Position numbers and translations under genes: made by a program | In this document: positions 1-13,200 of the stretch, piece by piece | Layout of the letters: each line of letters opens with the position of its first letter | How positions within the stretch are numbered: position 1 is the first letter of the stretch | The notes under the pieces: generated by a model | Told to the model about the DNA's origin: nothing | What the model saw: only the letters and a program-made list of their open reading frames with translations | Database searches by the model: none | Source: Gymnothorax reevesii | Taxonomy: Eukaryota; Chordata; Actinopteri; Anguilliformes; Muraenidae | Length of the DNA: 64,000 nucleotides | Reading direction: 5' to 3' | Assembly: GCA_029721435.1 (NCBI GenBank) | Contig: CM056588.1 | Span: 34,464,930 to 34,528,929 of the forward strand

Positions 1-1260
1 AGACTGAAAAATGAGCACAAACACTGACTTTCTAAGTCCAAAATGCTGAATTTCTCAAAAACTGGCATGTAGAATTTACCAATTGTCAGGGCTCATCAGA
101 ACATCATAAGAAAGGCTCACAACAAATGAGACAACAAGTTATCAGCCATTTTTGAGATATAAATGTGAAGTGAAAAGTTGATGCCGGATGGACCCCGGAC
201 AGCTCGGCATGAGGAAAGCTCCGCTGACTGCTGACTATTGTCACAGCGGAGCTATAGAGGGCAATCGCCTTCCTTCTGTAAATAGCAGGAGCTGCCCAAG
301 AGTGAAAATAAAATAATCTGTTAAGTACTAATTATTTCGCAAGTCCGCGCATAAAAACGCTAATCAGTCAGCTTGTTTACTCAATGTAAATCTGTAGTAT
401 GGATAGGATCGCCAAAATGTGAAAGAGCAAATGGAAAATAAATTTACAGTACATGTGAACACAGGTTGTACTTCGCAATAGTTCAAGTAAAAAATGCTTT
501 AAACGCACTCATTTTCCAATGCCAAGTGCTTGAAATCTCCTCTGGTAAACGCGTCTGGCATGCAACCACACACACAACAGAAACGAAACTACCGTAGCAG
601 GTGAAACGCTGCGCTCCGCCCCACTCACGTTACACGTTGCGTCTGTTCCCAGTGTACATTAGGCGTACTCGAAACTCAACATAAGCATTAAGTACCTGTC
701 CAAGTACTTATGGAGTGCGGTGTAGATGTGAGCCCACATTCACTCGGGTCATAGAGCGAGCAGCCCGGACCAAGCATGCCCCAAACCTGCTTCGCTTCAA
801 TAATTAAACCAACAAACTCAAAAAAGCCCTGCTGATAAAGATCTGCATCTCCCAGAGTAAACAAGAGCCCAGAGCTCACCCCAGCCATCCAAGACCCGGG
901 CCCCACTGAGGCCCAAGCCAGGAAGGGCCATCGGCGATGCTAAACGCTTTCTACAGCGGCTACGCTACGCTATGCTACATCAGCACAATAGACTGTGGGA
1001 ACTGAACCCTCGTCTGCACAACGAGCCTGTGAGGCAGAACGATCTCTCGAAAACCCAGCCATTGCAGCAAGTTCTAGCAACATTTCGGAAACGTTTTGCC
1101 CTTTCTTAATAGCCGCTTGCCGCTTCGTGACAACAACACAGTGCAAAGTGTTTGCGCTAGCTGGTTAGCTGCCAACTTTCAATGGGGGGGGGCATTGCAA
1201 ACTGAAGGAGGCTTGACAGAGTAGCCACATGGCCACACTAAAAGCGTTGCAGCCAGCGTG

Positions 1261-1308
1261 GGGAGCGGGGGGGGGGGGGGGGGGGTGTAGAGAGAGAGAG
1301 AGAGAGAC
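1261..1308. repeat. Poly-G tract followed by (GA)n microsatellite
   Basis: A run of about 19 G is followed directly by an alternating GA tract of about 19 bases. On the other strand this is poly-C followed by TC, a homopurine/homopyrimidine tract that could be polymorphic and hard to sequence. Confidence 0.9.
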
Positions 1309-2607
1309 ATTTGTTCTTTCCATTTCACATTAAGTGGCATTAAGCGCTTCCAGACAAACAGACGAAAGAATGCACGTAAAAGGCCAGCTCCTGAAATCTA
1401 ACACGCAGAACTCTGGCAGATCTGCAGTCTAATAGCAGTGATGGAAAATCCGCGCTCACTCCAAACAGGGACTGAGCGTTACAGGCTACAGTAGCTCAGC
1501 AGGAGAATAAATCCAAGTAAGCTACTGTCGGATGACAGCAACAGCATTTATGACTGAACAGTGCTTATCAGGGAGCCTGTACACTATGCCGCTGCTCCCC
1601 CCCCCCCCATTGGCTGACAGCAGATGTGACCTTCCAATCACAACACAGCACAGTTCATACACGCTCCCAAAGTGACCTGGAAAAGCATTATGGACCTCGC
1701 ACTTTGGCACAGTGACCCAATGCCTGGAACTGTGTCAGTCCATCTGATATCACAGGCTGCAGGCTTTCGTCGTCTTAAAAGATCAGGGCACCGCTGACAG
1801 CTGAAAAAAAGCCTTATTCATAAGAGACGGAGAGAGGACAAATAACAAAATCCAGATGAAAAACTGCAGAGCACATGGGAGCGCACATACACTGCACGTC
1901 TGAGCGAGTGTGTTTAGCGGACAGGACACAATGCATTTCGGTAAAGGAGCGGAGGCTGCAGCAGGAAACGCTGGCTGAGAAACTGGTGAAGAGACACACT
2001 CAGTGAGAACAACAGTGAGCGGTTCTCCAACTGCGGTTTGTGGGCTACAGCACACAGGCTACGTGCGTTCTCTGCACTTCAAAGCAAGCAGATTTCGTTT
2101 TGTTACTCAGGTCGCCGAAAAGTTTCTGGGGCAGGCGGAGGACTTCATAAATGTTTAAGTGGTTTGCTGAAAAACAAGTTCTCAAACTTTCATATTTAAT
2201 GCACACAAACTCCGCAGAAAATCTATTAAAACTTTAAGCACGAGCAAAAGTATTAGAGGATCAAAGCATATATCTAGTTCAAACTTCAGCACGGCGATAA
2301 AACTACCATTTTATATTTTCTAAAAGCTTTTTTTCCTTTTTTAAATGAAGAACCTCCATGTTATGGAGACAGCTCTTTCAGAGCTGAGGATAACAGTGTG
2401 GCAGGCGAGTGTAGAATCTCCTCTCCACGCCAAACCCCGCCCCTCTCTCCCCCCCAGGCCCACAGCCTCTTCCTGCGTTTGCATTTCAATGCCAAAAGGG
2501 CCGATTCAGGGGCCCCAGCTGCTTCGTCAATAGAGCGCATCTACGGGGCCGAAACGTCCACGATTCAGTCAGGCCCCAGAACTCCTCCCCCGCAGCACAG
2601 TCGCATG

Positions 2608-2655
2608 AGTGTGTGTGTGTGTGTGTGAGAGAGAGAAAGAGAAAGAGAGGGAGGG
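2608..2655. repeat. (GT)n followed by GA-rich microsatellite
   Basis: About ten GT dinucleotides are followed by a GAGAGAGAAAGAGAAAGAGAGG purine tract. Apparent reading frames across it on either strand are low-complexity artefacts. Confidence 0.85.
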
Positions 2656-4210
2656 TGTGAGGGACAGGAGGAGAGAGGGAGTGCGATCATCTGTGCCGTG
2701 GAGGAGAGGAGAAAGCCAAAGAAAATAATTAAAGACTCTCATGTGAGACCGCGCCATGCTGTCGGAACACTGGCGAATGAAGGCAGTCGCGGCCTCAGTT
2801 GGCTGACCCTCTGAGTTTCTGTGTATTCCAGGGTCATTTGATGAAAACCAGGGCATACTGCACATCTTACCACTCTCACATCACTCACACAACTGGGTGA
2901 CACTTCCAAAAGCCCCACGAGGAGGAGGAGAGCATGCCCGTTTCATCTGAAACTCATTAAAATTCGGGAGATGGAGTGTTCGATGCTCGCCGCTTTTATA
3001 TGGCAACACTCCTCCCTCTAACTACAAAACAAAACAGACCCCCTTCCTTTATGTGGCAGGGTGATTCACCCAAATATACAGGCCTGTACTGAGACCAGAC
3101 CTCAGTGAACAAGCCCTCTGGCTGCAGCTCCATAACACAGTCCTGTGAGAGCTCTACTAGGGAACCTGGACAACTAATCACCAGTTCCTCCCACCAGCCA
3201 ATCAAAACAAGCCCTGATCTGCAGTCAATTTGATGCTCAGGCTCGCTTTGATCATGCTTGCGCTCGCAGGAGCTCCTACCCACACACGCTGTTTACTTTC
3301 TGCAGGGTTAGCGATCGCGCCGTCAGCCGCAAAATCCCCTCAGCAATCAACAGCCTCAGTAACTTTACTGAAGCAAGGCTTCGGTTTCACTCAAACACTT
3401 CCAGCACTGCGAGGCAGATAAGTTTGCATTTGAGGGGTAAGGAGAGCGTACTGCAGCAATGAGAAGAGCTGGATTAGTAATGGAAAATGTGTGGGCCTGT
3501 GCACAGTGACAATAGAATATAAAAACCCTAAAGTAAAATGTGCCCCAAAGAGTCACTATTGGTTTCAAATCAATTAGGCTGAATGAAATGCTTTCCCCAT
3601 TTACAGAAAACTGGTTGCAGAAGCTGACCGTGTGAAAAGATCGGTGTCCTTTTATAACCCCAATTCCGAAATAGTTGGAACAAAGCGGAAATTGTGAATA
3701 AAATCAAAATGCAATGACTTTCAAATCACACCAGCCAGTATTTTATTCATGGTAGAAGAGAGATAACATAGCAAATTTTACGATTATTTTGTATTTTATC
3801 CACAAAATGAGCTCATTTCAAATTTGATAGCTGCTACAGGTCACAAAAAAGTTGGGACAGGGGCCTGTTTTCCATGGTGTAGCATCCCTTCTTTTTAACA
3901 CAGAGTGGAGGCGTCTGGGCATTGAGAAGACAAGTTTCCTGAGTTTAGCCATTGAAATTTGAAATTGTTTAATATAGGCTTCCAGTTGCTGGAGTGTTTT
4001 GGGTCTCCTTTGACAGACTTTGTTTAACGATATGCCAAATGTTCTCAATCGCTGAAAGATCAGGACTGCAGGCAGACCAGTTCAGCACCCGGACTCTCCT
4101 GCTAAAAAGCCATGCTGTTGTAATAGCTGCAGTATGTGGTTTTGCATTGTCCTGCTGAAATACACAAGGCCTTCCTTGGAATAGATATCGTCTGGAGGGG
4201 AGTACATGTT

Positions 4211-4298
4211 GCTCAAAAAGTAATGAACCGATTTTGATCATTTTCACAGAAGGTGGGTATTAACTCAAGGAAGAGCTGATAAAGTTTTGGCATATCCT
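4211..4298 (-). repeat. Short fragment of the repeat family also at 8874-9164 and 31337-31627, inserted in the Tc1 element
   Basis: Read on the minus strand, this stretch matches the 3' half of the 8874-9164 repeat, including the phrase around 'acccaccttctgtgaaaat' and 'tcggttcattactttttgag'. The corresponding place in the sister Tc1 copy (about 39120-39150) lacks it. It therefore looks like an insertion or conversion after the Tc1 element landed. Confidence 0.7.
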
Positions 4299-4332
4299 TT
4301 ATATACCTTTCAGCATTCATGGGGCTTTTAAA

Positions 4333-4505
4333 AACAAAAGTAACAAAAAAACGCGCTCAACTCAATCATTAAATACTGGGTGGTAAATCCTGTATTGAGC
4401 ATCTGCAATAAAAAGAAAAGATGACAGCACTCCAAGTTTTAAGAGTTTATTGCCTGTATGCAAACGTTTCAGGCTGTTAACCCTTCTTCAGCGCAGTTTA
4501 AAAAC
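4333..4505. repeat. Unclassified ~170-bp insertion within the Tc1 element
   Basis: The sister Tc1 copy runs directly from a 'cttttaaaac' context into 'aagtgtcccacac' (about 39170-39190). Here about 170 bases intervene, bounded by near-identical 'tttaaaaac' phrases that may be a target duplication. On the minus strand the insert contains a 'gaagaagggttaacagcc' phrase followed by 'tgaaacgtttgcatac'. This resembles a dispersed repeat in aquatic vertebrates, but I cannot assign a class. Confidence 0.55.
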
Positions 4506-5461
4506 AAGCCAGTGTCCCACACCATATCCACTAATGCGTCCCCATACCATCAGAGATGCTGGCATTTGAACTGAACACTGATAACAGAAGGGGTGGTCTT
4601 TCTCCTCTTTAGCCCGGAGGACACAACAACCATGATTGAAGAATGTCAAATTTGGACTCGTCTGACCACAGGACACTTTGCTGCAGTCCATTTTAATAGC
4701 GCCTTGGCCCACAGAACACAGCGACGCTCCAAGATCATGCTCAAAAATGGCTTCCTTTTTGCATGATAGAGATTTAGGTGGCATCTGTGGATGGAAAGGC
4801 GAACTTTGTGTACAGACAGTGGTTTCTTAAAGTATTCCTGGGCCCATTTAGTGATGTCAATGACAGAATCATGCTGGTGTGTGATGCAGTGGCGTCTGAG
4901 GGCCCGAAGATCACGGGCAGCCAGTAAAGGTCTGCGGCCTTGTCCCTTACGCACAGATATTTTTAAAGTTTCTCTGAATCTTTTGATGATGATATGCACT
5001 GTCAATGACACCTTCAAAGCCTTTTCAATTTGATGTTGAGGAACATTGTCTTTAAAGTATTCCACAATTTTTTTTACACAAGATTTCGCATTTGGAGAGC
5101 TTATGGCCATCTTTACTTCCAAGAGACTCAGCCTCTCTTGGACATCCCTTTTATAGCCAATCATGTTACACACCTGATGACAGTTAAAGTTAAATGTTCT
5201 TTCAGCTGATTCCCTTATATATTAATTGCTTTTTCAGCCCTTATTTGCCAGTGTCCCAACTTTGAGACCCGTTGCAGCCAGAAAATTTGAAATGTGCTCA
5301 TTTTGTGAATAAAAATTTTAAATGTCTCAGTTTCAACATTTGAAAGGTTATCCATGTTCTATTGTAAATAACATATTGGCTCATCTGATCTGAAAGTTAT
5401 TGCATTTTGATTTTATTCACAATTTACACTTTGTCCCAACTATTTCGGAATTGGGGTTGTA

Positions 5462-7266
5462 TTAGCGGTTTACGACAGTTGGAAAATTCCCTGACATTTT
5501 CAAACAGTCAATCGAGATCACAGCACATTTTCAAGTTTACTGGGACTTCATTAATAACGAGAAGCTTCCATAATATATGCAGCAACAAATTTGAGAAGTC
5601 ATAGGCCTAAATGTATTGCAAAGAGCTACATCATATTTAATGAAAATTCCTAATCACAAATTTCGTCCAGAATGTGGGATTGGAGATTGGCGACCAACTT
5701 GAATATTCCAATCTGGCTACACAATAGCAACACATTCCTCTGCAAAATCCTAACGTTAGCAGTTAGAGAAAGAATGTCTGTCATTTGAAATTTCTGCCAT
5801 TGCCTCAGAAACAAGAAGCTAAAAGTAAGATTTTCCACGCAGTGCAAGCAAGCTTGCCACCTTAAAAACTGCAAATTTAATCAGGCCTTTTAAGAGGTAG
5901 GACCACGATGAACAACTCCAAGAGTTTAATCTGTTAGTGCCAAAAAAAAAAGCAATATCCCACACATCTTAGAGACCCTTAAACAAATTAAGAAGAAATA
6001 AATTATTAAAAAAAAAAAAAAAAAACTGCTCCCATCCAAACAATGCAAAGGCACAAAATTTTACACAGATACAGGCAGAATTGACCTCTTCGGATGATAA
6101 AGCGGTTAGTGGTTGAGAACTTCAGCTTTCATCACTTAATTGAACAGTTAGTGCCTTGTTCATTTCACCAAGCCGTCGATCTACTTCTCAGTCATACAGT
6201 CTGTCACCAATACAGATTCACCTAAACGACGCCACTTCAGCAAGTTTCGTTTTCGACATTTCCAGCTCAAACATCTGTCCTATGTAGATAGGGAATCTGC
6301 CAGTGCTTTGTGTGGACAAAAATACACACTTACAACTAGCGGTTCTGCAGATTAAAAAAATTCAGCGGAAGTCATACTGTTCAAACAGTTAAACGAATGG
6401 AAAATTGATTGATTAGACTGGCATCAAATTGGCAATAAAAAAAAATAAAAATAAAAAAATGAAAGAAAATTTATCTGTGCATCGCCATTTTTGAATGCAG
6501 GAAAAGCTAGCTTGTCTCAACATAATATATAGCCCAATGACCTTTGGACATCCTTGACAAATAAGAACATCAACACACAAGTTCACACTGTATGTCATCA
6601 CTACAATGACCACTGGTTGTGAAAGAGGTTGTGTGTCACAATTTATTTTAGAACACGCCATATGTAGCCACAGGACAACATAATGATGCAGCATTAGAAA
6701 CTAGGCCTCATAGTTCACTGCACTACATTTTGAGGTTCTATTTATGCTTTCTAATAAACCTTTACTTTGATTCTTTGATACAAAAAAGAAACAGAAATAT
6801 AATGCATCATCATTGGAATACAACCTCTTGTTTTCATTATTCACAACACGCACTTTCTAATCTAGCAATGCTACTCACAGCTATGCAAATATTATTCATA
6901 AATAACGCAGATATCCAACACCACATTTTTGAGGCTCCAAGAACTCAAAGTAACTAGTTTGCTCAGGTTCATGTCTCAGTCACTGCCAATCATAATCTTA
7001 GAAAAGATCTCAGAATATCTATTTTGTGTATTTTCCTGCTTGATAAACAAGATTCTGCAATAGCACTACCCCTGTAGAATGGCAAATTATTTTGATTATG
7101 CAAAGACAAAGATAGCGATATAAACGGTATAAAAAGTTACAGATGTCCGTTATGTAACCGGTTTTAATATAGAAATGTGTTGTGAAGCACAACTGCGGCA
7201 GAATTAGGTCAGCATGTATAATTCACAGAGCACTGGAGTGCGCAGAACAGGAGTAAAAGGAGAGCC

Positions 7267-7313
<47 letters not shown>

Positions 7314-8873
7314 TAATAAAGAGCTCAGGTGCATTACATTGTCTGGCATGACGGGACATAGATGCAGCCACCGCCTCATGTTTTTCAATAGGACTAATAG
7401 CGAAATGTTCCAACTTAAAAAGCCAGAACATCAAAGCAATGCTGGTAAAGTACACTAGAAAAGGAAAAGGTATCACACAAGAGAACCTTTTGCTTTGATG
7501 TGCTGTGGCTATAAAAAAAAAAACCCTATCCAAAGAACAGAGGAGAAAGAAGTCATTACCAGGAAGGGATGAACGACTGGACCCATAAAATGCACCCCGC
7601 CCATTTCAATTTAAGAGAGTACGAGGGGGAGTGGCAGTCATTTTGTTTTTAAAGGGAAGGGGGAGGGGCACGTTGAAAAGGGGCCCAAATAACATTTGTT
7701 TACGTGCAGAGACTGTGTGAGAAGAAGGCTATAAAAGATTTATATGGTTAGAAACCTCAGAATGCAAGGGAAAAAAGTGCAGCTGTTTACAGAGAGGCAC
7801 AAAGGGGCCCTCCTGGAGAAGGCCCCTGTCCCCCATAAAACCAGGGCCTGGGGCCCAATTTACTGATTGCTCACTAAATGCTTATAGTATTAAAGCAATG
7901 GCATCACAGTTTTGTTCATTTCCGGCTCATACCTGCAGTCGCAGAAGCAGGAGGTAAAAGCATGCTCTGTTCTCACCCTCAAAACACGCGGAAGCTCAGC
8001 TCGCATGATCTGCGGCTTTGAGTGACACATTCCAGCTTTGAGCCGCATCGTAGTTACATAAACAGCAGCACACTGAACGCCGGGACAGGAAATTGTAATT
8101 TGCAGAAGGAATTGAGATTACAAGCCAGAAAAACACAGATTTTGGTAGCCACTGGCTGAGTCAGGAAATTTTGAATAAAAAAAGACCAAGAACCAAGGTC
8201 TAGGTCTGACTGACTTTTTCCAAAATAATGTGACAGACATGCACGAACACGGCATGCACACATTCACACCAATACAGTCCGTTGGATTCTGAGACGCCAG
8301 AACACGTTCTACCAAGAACTGACCGTGATGTTGCAAACACCAGAAGGTCATTGTTGCTTTCATGCGATTTCTTAATATTGTCGACGGGAATGCACTGGAG
8401 TCTACCAATGTTCTTGGATGGACATTATTCGATTAGCTTATGCCATTTTCAGTGTTGTTGCGAGGTACGCATCCTGCGTCCCTGACACGTTAAAATCTGA
8501 AAGGATGCAGAAAACTCACTATCCATACGTACCAGGGACGCACCTCATTTTTCCCATGAAAAACAATACATTGGCCCAATTTCACAAAAGCCTCGAAAGG
8601 TTTACAGGCGGATAACTTTCTTAATCACAGGTTTAGAATGAGTTCAATTTTAATCACCGTTTCACGAGGAGCGTCTAAATAATTAAAACGTTTGTAGTCA
8701 AATAACAAAAGAAAAACGCTGGTAAAGCATGTTTAAGTTAACTCGCGAAAACTACTACCACAGATTGATCTGCACCTAAATAAGTGACGCCGACCTGACT
8801 TCATCTGGTTGCCTGGTAGATTTTGAGCAAGACTTGCGCCTTTTCTGGAAAAGAAATGGATAAATAAAACTAT
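5462..8873. other. Non-coding intergenic sequence
   Basis: AT-rich sequence with poly-A runs near 6007-6024 and a (GA)n tract at 7268-7311. I found no coding exon, RNA gene or paired transposon ends. The reading frames present are short and composition-driven. Confidence 0.5.
7266..7311. repeat. (GA)n microsatellite
   Basis: A homopurine GA tract of more than 40 bases with one early interruption. It produces the Ser-Leu repeat in a minus-strand reading frame that is not a gene. Confidence 0.95.
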
Positions 8874-9164
8874 AAAAGCACTCAGAGAGCGCAGACCTCC
8901 GACAGGGGGCAGCAAAACCCAAGAGCACGGCGACTGGAACTCCGGCCCATTGGAAAGACTTGAAATCTTGAACGTTGCTGTATATCTCAGCAGTACTTTG
9001 GCCTAGATAAGCCTAAATTTAATCAGCTGTTCCTTGACTTAATACCCACCTTCTGTGAAAATTATCAAAATCGGTTCATTACTTTTTGAGTTATTTTAGG
9101 AACCAACAGACAGACAAACAAACAAACCCAGGCAAAAACATAACCTCCTTGGCGGAGGTAATAA
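8874..9164 (+). repeat. Dispersed short interspersed repeat, RTE-like 3' end
   Basis: The copy starts with aaaagcactcagagagcgca and ends with cctccttggcggaggtaata. It is nearly collinear with 31337-31627. Near the left end GACCTCCG(C/A)CAGGG is roughly the inverse complement of the terminal CCTTGGCGGAGGT, giving a short imperfect terminal complementarity. A (CAAA)n-type stretch precedes the tail. I infer a non-autonomous element mobilised by a LINE of RTE type, or a MITE; the sequence alone does not decide. Confidence 0.75.
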
Positions 9165-9349
9165 ATGAAATGAAAGCATAAATTAGTTGCTTTCTTCAAT
9201 TTCTTATTCATTTAATAGAGGGGTTTTGCAGTGCCACGTTTTTCCTATACATCTACGTTTAAATTTTCTAAAAAGGCTACCGTGAGTGAAGTCTGAACTG
9301 CATTTTTACTCTTCACCGATAATGAAAGCACAAATGAATGTATGAATGC

Positions 9350-9373
9350 CAAATACCTATTGGAGCCACTGTA
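9350..9373. repeat. Solo Tc1-like terminal repeat fragment
   Basis: This 24-base stretch repeats the right terminal sequence of the adjacent element (AATA-C/T-TTATTGGAGCCACTGTA with one change), about 95 bases to its left. It is a leftover end of another copy or of a rearranged earlier copy. Confidence 0.7.
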
Positions 9374-9466
9374 AAAAGATTGGCATGAGAGGAATATATG
9401 GTCTATAGTTGACTTGATGGACACGAATGGCAATTTCTTAACTTATGAACAATTCTGTATGAAATA

Positions 9467-10212
9467 TACAGTGGCTCCAATAAGTATTTGTACACTGCTG
9501 TACTTCATGGAGCCGGTTACGGATGGCCTGGGCACAAACATGGCTTCCAGTTGCTTCCTCCACTTTGGTGGCAAGACTGGAGGCCGAGGACTGTCTCTCC
9601 CTCTGTACCAGCAGGGAGATGTACCGGTCAGTGCGCTGGCTGGTCTTCCTGGGACGTCCTTTCCTGGCTGCATTGGCTATGCGTTCAGACTGTTTGTACT
9701 TCTTGATGATGTACTGCACGGTCGTGTGGCGTAACGATAGCAGAGTTCCAATTTTTCTGGGGCTTTGGCCTTCTTTATGTAGCTGAATGATTTGCTCCCG
9801 CATTCGAAGGGGTATCTCGCCTGTCTTAGCCATATATCACAGGAATACATTATGGGCATATTCAGGCCATTTACATAGGCCAGTCTGTGTACAGAGGGAG
9901 TGTCCAGTATGGTCCCGCTTGACCAAATGAGACCAAGTGACTCAACCATGTCCTGTAAACATCTTGAGTCAATTTTAGGTGAGTATAAGTTTTGTGACTC
10001 ACTAATGGAACTGTACAGATACTTATTGGGTCAGATAATCGCCTTTCTGACCAAATATGCCATCTTGACATTAAATATTTGTTTAAAACATAATGATTAT
10101 CAAATATTTTAATCACTTTTACACACAATAGCAAGCATTTAACCGAATATACAAAAGCTGTTATGTAGTTGAATTTTCAAGTAGTGTACAAATACTTATT
10201 GGAGCCACTGTA
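9467..10212 (-). mobile_element. Internally deleted Tc1-like element
   Basis: The inverted ends are TACAGTGGCTCCAATAAGTA at 9467 and its complement ending in TA at 10212, with the usual TA at each edge. The 746-bp element is about half the length of an autonomous Tc1. It retains the N-terminal part of the transposase but not the DDE domain, so it could move only with a helper enzyme. Confidence 0.93.
9500..9833 (-). pseudogene. Truncated Tc1-like transposase, N-terminal DNA-binding part
   Basis: Reads from the ATG at 9831-9833 through about 110 codons with a helix-turn-helix-like start (MAKTGEIPLRMREQIIQLHK), a GRPRKTS AT-hook-like motif near residues 59-65, and a second helix-turn-helix. 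The frame then runs into the terminal repeat, and no catalytic D, D or E residues follow. This is a relic, not a host gene. Confidence 0.85.
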
Positions 10213-13200
10213 TCTGCATTATTTTATTTTTCTCAACAGACTTTCCACTAATTTAGTTAAGTTTCAGTTTTGTGCGAAAAGTTTCAGCAATTGACTCATT
10301 TGATTTAGTTGATGTTAAGACAAGATTTTGGTGTTATTTTGGTGACAATTTATTTGTTGACTCTGTCACGGTGATGAGAATGTTTTGTTTGTGTGTTAAA
10401 ATCAGCACTTTTGTTTATTATTTATTTTGGTAAGACAGACAACATTTTGTTTTCATTTGAATTTTAGTAATTTATTTTGGTGCCATTTCTGTTGCCAAAA
10501 AATTTATATTTTATTTAAATTGTGTATTTTGCGCCACTGTGACAGTTGTTTTGCGATAAACTTTTCAGATTTGCAATTTGATTTGTCTTATTTCAGATGC
10601 ATTTTGAACATACATGAATAAATCCGTTAATTATAACCATATCATACCATACCACCATCAAAGGACTTTAACACTTCAATTTAAGAAATAGAATATAAGA
10701 AATGGAAAAATAATTCATTGGGGATCCACTGAATTTACCAGAGACCCACTCAAATCACCACCTGAGGGTCCCAGGGACTCCCTAAATTGAAAACCTATCA
10801 ACATCACTGCATTTTTTGTCTTTTTTTCCATTTGTAAACCATGTGTGACACTTAAAGTGTAGCTAAAGAATAAAGAATACAGTTTGGAGAGAGTGCCAAA
10901 CTTCTGTGGTACAAAACCCCGCGAGTCAGCATTTTCAAGCCATGATTTCCCACTCAATTTTAGTTCCCAGTTTCTAAATCACGCAAAAACAAAACAAATG
11001 CTGGATGTAGGTGGAGTTATGCAGGAAGAATATTTGTCATAGCTGCTTAAAAAAAAAAAAAAAAAAAAAAACTTACAAGATCCCTGGCTCTCCAAGATCA
11101 GACTTCACAGTGTGATCTGATAACCACAAACCATCCACACTGACCAGTAAAGTGACCACACTGACCATATGTTTTGGTGAACATCAAGCCACCAGCAGGG
11201 TGGAATGTTTAATTCCTTGTCCAAGCATTAGCGTACTCGCACTGACCTTATAATTTTACCATGGCTACAGTGTACCAGGAAAGACTCAGCATGTGCGTTA
11301 GTTATCCAATTAAAAGGAAGGAGTCAGTCCATCATTATGTATGCAAGTCTGCCCTTAGATTTTTCTAATAACCGTTTATCCAATCAATTTCATACTTAGC
11401 AAAATTACTCCAGAGAACCCAAGAAAGTGCAGGGCGGAGTGGTAACTTGCTTGGTGGAACAGTTCATCAGAGGGCTGCAAGCCGTAATACCAGATGTCAA
11501 GGCCCATTCAGAACAGACACATTTTGAACAGGCACTACACGAGTTGATGACAGCGTAAATACACAAACGGCAGCTGGTAGAATATTCTAGGAGGACATCT
11601 AAAAAGCTTTTAATTGGATGCGAAAGTTTGATTCATTTGATGATTATTTCACCCCGGCACACACATCCCTAGCATTTCAAAAACATGGCTACTTTCAGGG
11701 TAAAAGCAGCATGTGACCTGCCCCTCCCCAACACTGAGCCAATTGTCTGTGGCACAGGTCTGGCCTTCATTACATGGGGGTGTCCATTTCCCCTCTGTGA
11801 TCTGATACACAAGAGCACTGCAGCTCTGTGAGAGACATATGTCAAGCGTTCCACTGATAAATTAGCCACGCTCACAACCATGACCATTTCAGGAACAACA
11901 AGTTCTAAGCAGCCGCAATGGAGACAGAAAGACATTCAACATAAAGACAGTAGTAAGGTAACTCATCTCACCTTCTCATTATACCTAAACTCTGACGCAG
12001 AACTCCTAAAATTGCACTGAATTAAGCAGATGGACCAGCAAGCCATAAAAAATGAAAATCACCACGAGTGATGCAGTTATAAAATGTGAAATAGTTTCAG
12101 ATATGCATGAAATGTCATTCACCAAATTCGTCGCTAACCTAGCATTTTACATTATCAACAATATTAACCTACAGCCTATTTTGGGCAGATCAAGCCATTG
12201 CACAGTTCTGAAATATGGCATTTCTATGTCACAATATAATCTGGCAGAGAACCAGGTTCCTGCAGCATGAGGATATTCTCACTAGCATTAGCTCAAACAT
12301 TTACACGTTGCTGTGATGTGCTCATGTTGGCCCGCCAGTGGAAGAGGATGTGGCGAGCGGAAGCCTGTCACTGAGCTGGTAATGCCACTGAGCGCGGTGG
12401 AGCACAGCTCTCCCCAATCAGCACACTGACCCAAACACAGTGCCACAACAGGGACAAATGTACACACACCTGCTCATGTGCTCCTGCCGTATTACACAAA
12501 AAGTAAAAATACACAAAACAAAAAAAAAAAAAACGGAGCTTCCGCAGGCTGATGCTCTGGCCTAACTGAGCATCATTCATCTTAGTCCTCAACGAAAATA
12601 ACTGAGCTCTGGGAGTAAGATGACTCACTAAATCCTAAATACATGCAGAATAGTCAGGTACAGAATTGTATTGAAAGTCCACCATTTTAGGAAGCAACTC
12701 TGCTGATTGCATCGCTCGTTCTTTAAGCATTAGTAATTGGCAGATACTAGTACCATGCAACATCTTGGAGAAGTACCTGAACAAACTTGGGGCCAAATGA
12801 CGATCTTACTTATTAAAATATCTTGCTTACCAAACCCATGCTCGAACTATGGAAGTGCGCTAGAGTAATTCATCTAGCTCCACTTCATCATCTTTAGTCC
12901 CCAGTCTGTCAGGGTCCCTACATGCCAAACAAGGGCAGTAGAGTGAAGACCCTATGGATACGATAAGATGCCCCAGATCCAAAATGCTTTTACAAGTACT
13001 CTGGAAAGGACCCTGATATTGGCCACGTGACATGAATTTCCACCACCGCTTTCAGGTCATCCCGTTATGTAGAAAGAGCCAGGAACTGATTTTAAGCCTG
13101 GGACCTACAGGAATTCTGGCTTGGACAATGGTCCCGATATGTCCCACAATCACACCTTTTCTGCCCAGAAACAGCACAAATATCTCCCAAAAAAAAAATG

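Larger units (their letters stand above)
1..3652. other. Non-coding flank, no gene recognised
   Basis: I see no convincing exon, RNA gene or complete transposon here. The open frames are short, overlap on both strands and resemble nothing I know. The stretch holds simple-sequence tracts (listed separately) and moderately GC-rich, CpG-containing sequence around 540-1080 and 2400-2620. An unannotated 5' non-coding exon of a neighbouring gene cannot be excluded. Confidence 0.5.
3653..5461 (-). mobile_element. Tc1/mariner-like element, degenerate, with two small internal insertions
   Basis: The ends are inverted: ACCCCAATTCCGAAATAGTTGG near the left TA (about 3655-3679) and its reverse complement ending in TA at 5460-5461. 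The inside encodes, on the minus strand, a decayed Tc1-like transposase spread over several frames. The N-terminal helix-turn-helix and GRPR-like region lies around 4646-5170, a QQDNAKPH catalytic block around 4130-4160, and a PDLSAIENIW block around 4035-4070. Compared with the sister copy at 36294-40151, two extra stretches are present (4211-4298 and about 4333-4505). Frameshifts and missing sequence make it inactive. Confidence 0.9.
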
